Below, piece after piece: positions 59,415 to 64,000 of a DNA stretch of 64,000 nucleotides. The notes under the pieces were generated by a model that did no database searches, was not told the origin of the DNA, and worked only from the letters and a program-made list of their open reading frames with translations. This stretch comes from Hymenobacter duratus (GTDB taxonomy: Bacteria; Bacteroidota; Bacteroidia; Cytophagales; Hymenobacteraceae): contig NZ_JACWZZ010000001.1 in NCBI RefSeq assembly GCF_014698995.1, positions 558,001 through 622,000 on the forward strand, in the 5' to 3' direction. The translations under genes were made by a program, and so were the position numbers. Position 1 is the first letter of the stretch. Each line of letters begins with the position of its first letter.

Positions 59415-60821
59415 TTAGCGCTTAGTGTGGCTGGCTATCCAGTTACCAATGAGTTGCAGTGCTGCGGGGGAAATGGTTTCATCCAACTGGCCGTACTCCG
59501 ATGGCAACCCCGTTGTAGCAGTCTGCAGCAGGTGGTTTAGCCCATCAAGCTGCTGAATAGTCACGTCGCGGTTGCCGCCCGCCTTCAGGCCTTTCTCAAT
59601 AGCGGGCAAGTTCAGGTCAGCGGCAACCTGCAAATCTTTGCTGCCATTGAGGGCCAATACCGGCACTTTTACCTTCGCCAGTTCGGGCTGTGGATTGAGA
59701 GTTAGGAAATACCGATACCAAGGGGCCGTCATTTGGGATGCCATGGCTGTGAGGGCTGATTCCGTAACGCCGGGGCTGGCCTGTTTCAGCAAAGGCACCA
59801 CCTTGGATATAGCAGGCGGGTTGTCGGGAGTGGTGGTGATAATCTGTAGAACCTGCTGCTGGGTGCGGCGCAACTGCTGCAGGCGGGCAGTGTCGAGGCC
59901 AGCCGTACGCAACAGGTCAGCCTGTTGGCGAATCAGCAGTTCGGTGCCGCTCACGCCCACGCCGGCCAGCGACACAATAAAGGCGGGCGGCGCAGGCTGA
60001 GCACCTGCCAGCAACGCAATAGTCCCCCCCTCACTGTGCCCAAGCATACCCACCCGCTTCGGCTGAATGCCGGGTTGAGTACGCAGGAACTGCAGCGCTG
60101 CCTGCGCATCGGTCAGGAAGTCGGCGGTGGTAGCCGTTGCATACGTGCCGCCTGATTTGCCCACGCCCCGGTCGTCGTAGCGCAGTACGGCAACGCCCCG
60201 GCGCGTGAGGTAGTCGGCTAATACCAGGAACGGCCGGTGGCCCATGAGAGCCTCGTCCCGGTCCTGGGGACCCGACCCTGAAACCAGCACTACCGCCGGA
60301 AAAGGGCCTTTACCAGCGGGTAGTGTGAGGGTGCCGGCCAGCTGCTGGCCGCTTCGAGGGTTCTGAAAACTGACTTCCTGCTCTCTGTAGGGGAGAGGAG
60401 CCAGCGGGTCCTGCGGGCGCTTGGGTGGGGGCGGTGGGGCGGGCAGGCCCCGGGTCAGCGTCAGATTCCATTTTTCCCCGTTCTGCTTCCAAAGGCCTAC
60501 GAGTTGCTGGCCATCGGCAGAGAGCTTGGCAGCGTAGCGCAGCCCCAGGAAATCGGAAAGCAGTATCAGACTGTCTCCCTGCATTTCTGCGCCGGAGAAG
60601 GCCATATCGGTCACTTTTTGCTGCGGCACGCTCAGCGCAGCAATACGCGGCCCGTTCGGGGGCTCACTGATGTTGATGATGAGCTGCGCCGGGTTCGGCG
60701 TTTCCAGAATACCATTCCAGGGCCCCGCAACCGACTTTGAACTTTGGGCATTAGCACCAACGCTGCCACTCAGGAGCAGGGCGCAAAGCAGAGCCTGCAC
60801 TCCTGAAAAAATACGTTTCAT
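59415..60821 (-). CDS. Secreted alpha/beta hydrolase (intact catalytic residues)
   Basis: The 468-residue product has a signal peptide (cleavage near VGANAQ), a beta-rich N-terminal domain (about 35-145) and an alpha/beta hydrolase domain (about 155-468). The latter has GPFPAVVLVSGSGPQDRDE (oxyanion region), DDRGVGKSGG, the nucleophile elbow GHSEGG with Ser263, Asp in NGSKDLQVAAD and His in GLNHLLQT, a complete Ser-Asp-His triad. A hydrolase of an ester or peptide in the periplasm is likely; the substrate is unknown. The ATG at 60821 gives the signal peptide. Followed by a paralogue with the same layout. Confidence 0.88.
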   Translation of the reverse strand: MKRIFSGVQALLCALLLSGSVGANAQSSKSVAGPWNGILETPNPAQLIINISEPPNGPRIAALSVPQQKVTDMAFSGAEMQGDSLILLSDFLGLRYAAKLSADGQQLVGLWKQNGEKWNLTLTRGLPAPPPPPKRPQDPLAPLPYREQEVSFQNPRSGQQLAGTLTLPAGKGPFPAVVLVSGSGPQDRDEALMGHRPFLVLADYLTRRGVAVLRYDDRGVGKSGGTYATATTADFLTDAQAALQFLRTQPGIQPKRVGMLGHSEGGTIALLAGAQPAPPAFIVSLAGVGVSGTELLIRQQADLLRTAGLDTARLQQLRRTQQQVLQIITTTPDNPPAISKVVPLLKQASPGVTESALTAMASQMTAPWYRYFLTLNPQPELAKVKVPVLALNGSKDLQVAADLNLPAIEKGLKAGGNRDVTIQQLDGLNHLLQTATTGLPSEYGQLDETISPAALQLIGNWIASHTKR

Positions 60822-60885
60822 CTGCTCGGAATTAGAGGTCGGCAATCAGAAACGCAAGTATACGGCAACCTGTGGAGTCTGCGGG

Positions 60886-62370
60886 CTAGCGGCTGGCTTG
60901 CTGTTGCGCGGCAGCCCGAGGCTTCCGAGGGGCCTTGGCCGGCTTGGCCGGTGCTGCACGCTTCACTGTGACGGGTAGCGCATTGGGCTGGGTAGTGCGT
61001 TTGGCAATCCATTCGCGCATAACATCCAGCGCCTTCGGCGAGAAGGTAGGCTGTTGCTCTCCGTTCACAATGGCCCACTCTTCCATTTTAGGCTGTAGCC
61101 AGTGGTTCACGCCGGGCAGGCGGCGTGTGGTCACGTCGCGGTTGGCGCGCAGCCCTTTGCGCAGCATGGCAAGGTTGTTCGTGGCTTCCACCTGCAGGTC
61201 ATCGGCCCCGTTAATGGCCAACACGGGGCACTTCACATCCGGCAGCTTGCGCATAGGCTCAAAATCGATGAAGTAGCGTGACCAAGGCGACGTAAGCTGC
61301 ACCGCTCGGGCCCGCGCCATGTGCGGGTCGAGGTCGGTGTTGCTCATGCGAAGCGTAGCCGCCACTTTGCCGCGTGCCTGTGCATCGTTAGGGGTCTGCC
61401 GGATAATATCAATCATATCGGCGTGCAACTCCATAGAAGCCTTGACCTGCGCCGGACTGGCGCCGATAAGACGCATAATCTCCAACTGCTGCCGGGTAAG
61501 AACGTGGCGGCCTGGCAAGCCATAGCCGGCCATCGACACGACAAAAGCCGGTTTGGCGGGGCCCGCATCGGCGGCGGCCAGCAGGGCTACGTTGGCACCT
61601 TCTCCGTGCCCGATGAACCCTATTTCTTGCGGATTGATAAGCTCACGACCGCGCAAAAAGGCCATTGCAGCCTGCGCATCGCCTACCAAATCCTGCGTGG
61701 TAGCTGTGAGGTAAATGCCCTGCGACTTGCCGGTACCCCGGTCGTCGAAGCGCAGCACGGCAATGCCCCGGCGCGTCAGGTAGTCGCCTAGGATACTGAA
61801 CATGCGGTATTCCTGCTCGCCGGCGTCACGGTCCTGCGGCCCAGAGTCGGAAACCAGCACAACGGCCGGGAAAGGCCCCGGACCGGCCGGCACCGTGAGC
61901 ATGCCGCTCAAACGCAGCCGGGCAGTGGGATTGGTGAAGCTGATTTCGTCTTCCCGGTAAGGAGGAGTGAGGCGAACTTTACCAGCGGCCATTTCCGAAG
62001 ACTTAGCCCGTTGCAACTGCAGGGGGCCACTCAGGCCGGGCTGCTTCCAGTTGCCGGAAAGCAAGGCCCCGTTATTCTGGATCTTACCAACAAAACTGCT
62101 GCCCGCCTGCTCGATTTCCAGGCTAAGCTCATTGCCTTTCACCGTCACTTCCACCGGCATGCGGTAGATACGCTGCTGCGGCACATCAAGGGCCGCGTAG
62201 TAGCCACCATTGGTGAGCGGAATGATGGTTATGATCAGCTCAAGCTGGCCGCCCGGTACTTTCAACGGGCCACGCCACTGGCCGTTCAGGACCGGGCCAT
62301 CGGCGGCAAAAACCTGAGTAGTGAAAAGGAATGCACAAAACAGGAAAAGAGCGTATAAACTTTTCTTCAT
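60886..62370 (-). CDS. Secreted alpha/beta hydrolase paralogue, nucleophile missing
   Basis: The 494-residue product repeats the plan of its neighbour: signal peptide ending VFAAD, an N-terminal beta domain with GQWRGPLKVPGGQLELIITI, and a hydrolase domain with GPFPAVVLVSDSGPQDRDAG and DDRGTGKSQG. The nucleophile elbow reads GHGEGA: residue 256 is Gly (codon GGA, 61605-61603) where the paralogue has Ser263. Asp (NGADDLQVEA) and His (GVNHWLQP) remain. A basic Ala/Pro/Lys C-terminal tail is added. It should lack serine-hydrolase activity, and could be a binding partner or regulator of the active copy. Confidence 0.88.
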   Translation of the reverse strand: MKKSLYALFLFCAFLFTTQVFAADGPVLNGQWRGPLKVPGGQLELIITIIPLTNGGYYAALDVPQQRIYRMPVEVTVKGNELSLEIEQAGSSFVGKIQNNGALLSGNWKQPGLSGPLQLQRAKSSEMAAGKVRLTPPYREDEISFTNPTARLRLSGMLTVPAGPGPFPAVVLVSDSGPQDRDAGEQEYRMFSILGDYLTRRGIAVLRFDDRGTGKSQGIYLTATTQDLVGDAQAAMAFLRGRELINPQEIGFIGHGEGANVALLAAADAGPAKPAFVVSMAGYGLPGRHVLTRQQLEIMRLIGASPAQVKASMELHADMIDIIRQTPNDAQARGKVAATLRMSNTDLDPHMARARAVQLTSPWSRYFIDFEPMRKLPDVKCPVLAINGADDLQVEATNNLAMLRKGLRANRDVTTRRLPGVNHWLQPKMEEWAIVNGEQQPTFSPKALDVMREWIAKRTTQPNALPVTVKRAAPAKPAKAPRKPRAAAQQQASR

Positions 62371-62808
62371 AAAGTTACAAACAGAAAGCCTTTCAGAATG
62401 CCTATATACGGGGAAGGCACGGAAAGTATCAAAACCAAAGGTAGTTCAATCAATTATTTTTTGCCCAGGTTTAACTTGGCGTATACACAGGATGGTGGGG
62501 ATGCTAAATAGTAGCAAACTGGGCTTGCCTCCTGTTGGCTTGCCGATGGTGCCTGTGGACTATCACGCCAACGCTTGGGGAAGGATTCGAACCAGAAGTT
62601 CTTTCTACCTGTCGTTACGGCTCCGCCTGTTTGAGCCGGCGGCTTCTCCGCTGTAGAACCAGCGCCTGACCAACGAACGGCTGCGAAGGCTACATTTTGG
62701 CTTTGACAAAGTGCCACAGGACAGATTTCCGGAACCTTATCCGGCTAACTGGCTTATACCTCTCTTCGCAGGCTGGCAACGGAGCCAGCTCTGCAGTAGA
62801 CAGACGTT
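62371..62808. other. Intergenic space, 438 bases
   Basis: No convincing reading frame is present; candidate frames on both strands lack starts, composition or family resemblance. A short T-arm-like sequence on the minus strand (62575-62593) is the only RNA-like feature, without the rest of a tRNA. Confidence 0.5.
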
Positions 62809-63804
62809 ATGGAGTACACAGAGCTAGGAAATTCCGGGGTGCATGTTTCACGCATTGCTTTTGGCAGCTGGGCTGCCGGTGGCTGGATGTGGGGCGGTAC
62901 CGAGCAGAATGATGCCGTAGGGGCTATTCGGGCCTCTTTCGAGCTGGGTGTGACCAGCATTGACACCGCCCCTATTTATGGACAGGGGCTGAGTGAGCAG
63001 ATTGTGGGCGAGGCCATCAAAGGTCTTCCGCGCGACAAAGTACAGCTGCTAACCAAGTTCGGGATGCGGTGGGACCTGGCAAAAGGCGACTTCGCCATGA
63101 AGACCAAGAACAACGACGGCCAAGATATCGACGTGTATAAGTATGCCGCGCCAGAAAGCATCATCAAGGAGTGCGAAGACAGCCTGCGCCGCCTCGGCAC
63201 CGACTACGTTGACCTGTACCAGATTCATTGGCCCGACAAAACCACGCCCATCCCGGAAACTATGGAGGCCGTACTTCGGCTGGTGGAGCAGGGCAAAGTC
63301 CGCGCTGTGGGCGTAAGCAACTATTCGGTGGAACAGATGCAGGAAGCAGAAAAGGTGCTGCCGTTGGCTTCCAACCAGGTGCCCTATAGCATGGTGCGGC
63401 GTGATATTGAAAAGAACTTGGTGCCATACACCCTGGCACATCACAAGGCCATCCTGGCGTACAGCCCAATGCAGCTGGGCCTGCTTACCGGCAAGATTAA
63501 GCCAGGGCAGGTATTTGAAGAAAGTGACTTACGTGCCAAGCATCCGCTGTTTGCCTCTGAAAACGTGGCGCGTGTAAATGCGTTTCTGAGCAAAATCCGG
63601 CCAATGGCAGAGAGCAAAAATGCCACGCTTGGCCAGTTGGTGCTGCGCTGGACGCTGGCGCAACCGGGTATTTCGGTGGTGCTGGCAGGAGCCCGCAACC
63701 CAGAGCAAGCTGTGCAGAACGCGCGTGCCATTGACGTAGAACTCTCCCCGCAGGAAGTAGAGTTCATCAGCCAGCAGCTGGAGCAAATGCCGCAACCAGC
63801 TTAA
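62809..63804 (+). CDS. Aldo/keto reductase
   Basis: An NADPH-dependent oxidoreductase. The 331-residue product has the (beta/alpha)8 family landmarks: SIDTAPIYGQGLSEQIVGEA with catalytic Asp and Tyr (about 50-70), LLTKFG with catalytic Lys, DLYQIHWPD with catalytic His, and VGVSNYSVEQM. Related to the YajO/YhdN-type enzymes. Natural substrate not inferable. Confidence 0.92.
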   Translation: MEYTELGNSGVHVSRIAFGSWAAGGWMWGGTEQNDAVGAIRASFELGVTSIDTAPIYGQGLSEQIVGEAIKGLPRDKVQLLTKFGMRWDLAKGDFAMKTKNNDGQDIDVYKYAAPESIIKECEDSLRRLGTDYVDLYQIHWPDKTTPIPETMEAVLRLVEQGKVRAVGVSNYSVEQMQEAEKVLPLASNQVPYSMVRRDIEKNLVPYTLAHHKAILAYSPMQLGLLTGKIKPGQVFEESDLRAKHPLFASENVARVNAFLSKIRPMAESKNATLGQLVLRWTLAQPGISVVLAGARNPEQAVQNARAIDVELSPQEVEFISQQLEQMPQPA

Positions 63805-63824
63805 CATACCAAGTGCTTTTACCG

Positions 63825-63868
63825 CACAGAAAACGGCCGCCTCATTGCTGAAACGGCCGTTTTCTGTG
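63825..63868. terminator. Bidirectional terminator
   Basis: CACAGAAAACGGCCG and CGGCCGTTTTCTGTG form a perfect 15-bp stem. It separates the aldo/keto reductase gene from the partial gene on the opposite strand. Confidence 0.85.
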
Positions 63869-63882
63869 TGATAAGGCAGTGG

Positions 63883-64000
63883 CTAGCAATTGCCATCAAT
63901 GTCGCAGGCGGCGCCTTCGGTACCGGTAAGTTCTACGGGCTGGGGCCGCGCCTCTTCCCAGACCCGCGCCAGCACTTCCGCAAACATTTCGGAGGGCTGG
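63883..64000 (-). CDS. C-terminal end of an unidentified protein
   Basis: A minus-strand frame is open from the window edge to a TAG stop at 63883. Its 38 visible residues end in GAACDIDGNC. The paired cysteines near the end recall the tails of some DsbA-family (FrnE-like) oxidoreductases, but this is a weak guess. Confidence 0.45.
   Translation of the reverse strand, partial: QPSEMFAEVLARVWEEARPQPVELTGTEGAACDIDGNC

Noticed and set aside
62575..62593. T-arm-like GGTTCGAATCC on the minus strand
   Set aside because: No anticodon arm, D arm or acceptor pairing could be found on either side, so a tRNA is not supported; at most a fragment.
62321..62656. Open frame on the plus strand in the gap before the aldo/keto reductase
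   Set aside because: It starts inside the hydrolase gene on the opposite strand and its sequence looks random.
1..64000. Search for CRISPR arrays, phage genes, transposases and toxin-antitoxin pairs
   Set aside because: No regularly spaced direct repeats, integrase, transposase or recognisable toxin gene was seen on either strand.

Overview
The window looks like a piece of chromosome from a GC-rich member of the Bacteroidota, most likely Hymenobacter or a close relative in the Cytophagales. The evidence is the gene content: GldB and GldD gliding lipoproteins, DUF6089-type barrels, TonB proteins with the VFEGRNKAYGA amino terminus, an ExbB-ExbD-ExbD-TonB cluster, an HU/TPR/tiny basic protein/RNase G cluster, and a 3-hydroxyacyl-CoA dehydrogenase/enoyl-CoA hydratase fusion. 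Promoters fit the Bacteroidota pattern (TAnnTTTG, sometimes with an upstream TTG), Shine-Dalgarno sites are largely absent, and several genes start with GTG or TTG. No rRNA, complete tRNA, CRISPR array, prophage or insertion sequence was recognised.

Layout. 1-9400 is mainly an envelope-assembly cluster: the end of a BamA/TamA-type barrel, NAD kinase, two DUF6089 barrels, undecaprenyl diphosphate synthase, BamA, two Skp/OmpH chaperones and an RluD-type pseudouridine synthase. 9460-16540 (minus strand) holds an energy-transduction cluster: ExbB, two ExbD, two TonB, a small membrane protein, a PstS-like lipoprotein and a TPR protein. 16790-31430 is mixed housekeeping: MazG, phosphoglucosamine mutase, cysteine desulfurase, a DUF2157 membrane pair, ferrochelatase, Era, Der, MurQ, a cytochrome b5-like protein and a degenerate arginase-fold protein.

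31600-42000 is a fatty-acid and amino-acid catabolism block: acyl-CoA synthetase, MarR regulator, FadB-type fusion, thiolase, acyl-CoA dehydrogenase and glutamate dehydrogenase. The MarR gene and the acyl-CoA dehydrogenase gene share a near-identical element at the same distance from the -7 box, which suggests one regulon. The intergenic spaces of this block are filled with long imperfect inverted repeats of several families.

42100-64000 contains RecG, GldD, SSB, MutY, HU, a TPR protein, a 29-residue basic protein (probably ribosomal), RNase G/E, an outer-membrane barrel, GldB, a glycosyltransferase, endonuclease III, an ECF sigma factor overlapping its putative anti-sigma gene, an MFS exporter, two paralogous secreted alpha/beta hydrolases (one without its serine nucleophile), and an aldo/keto reductase.

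Most of the window is ordinary core genome. No clearly new multi-gene system is evident. The best leads are the shared MarR-type operator, the two enzymes that have lost catalytic residues, the tiny basic protein, and the cluster of intergenic inverted repeats.
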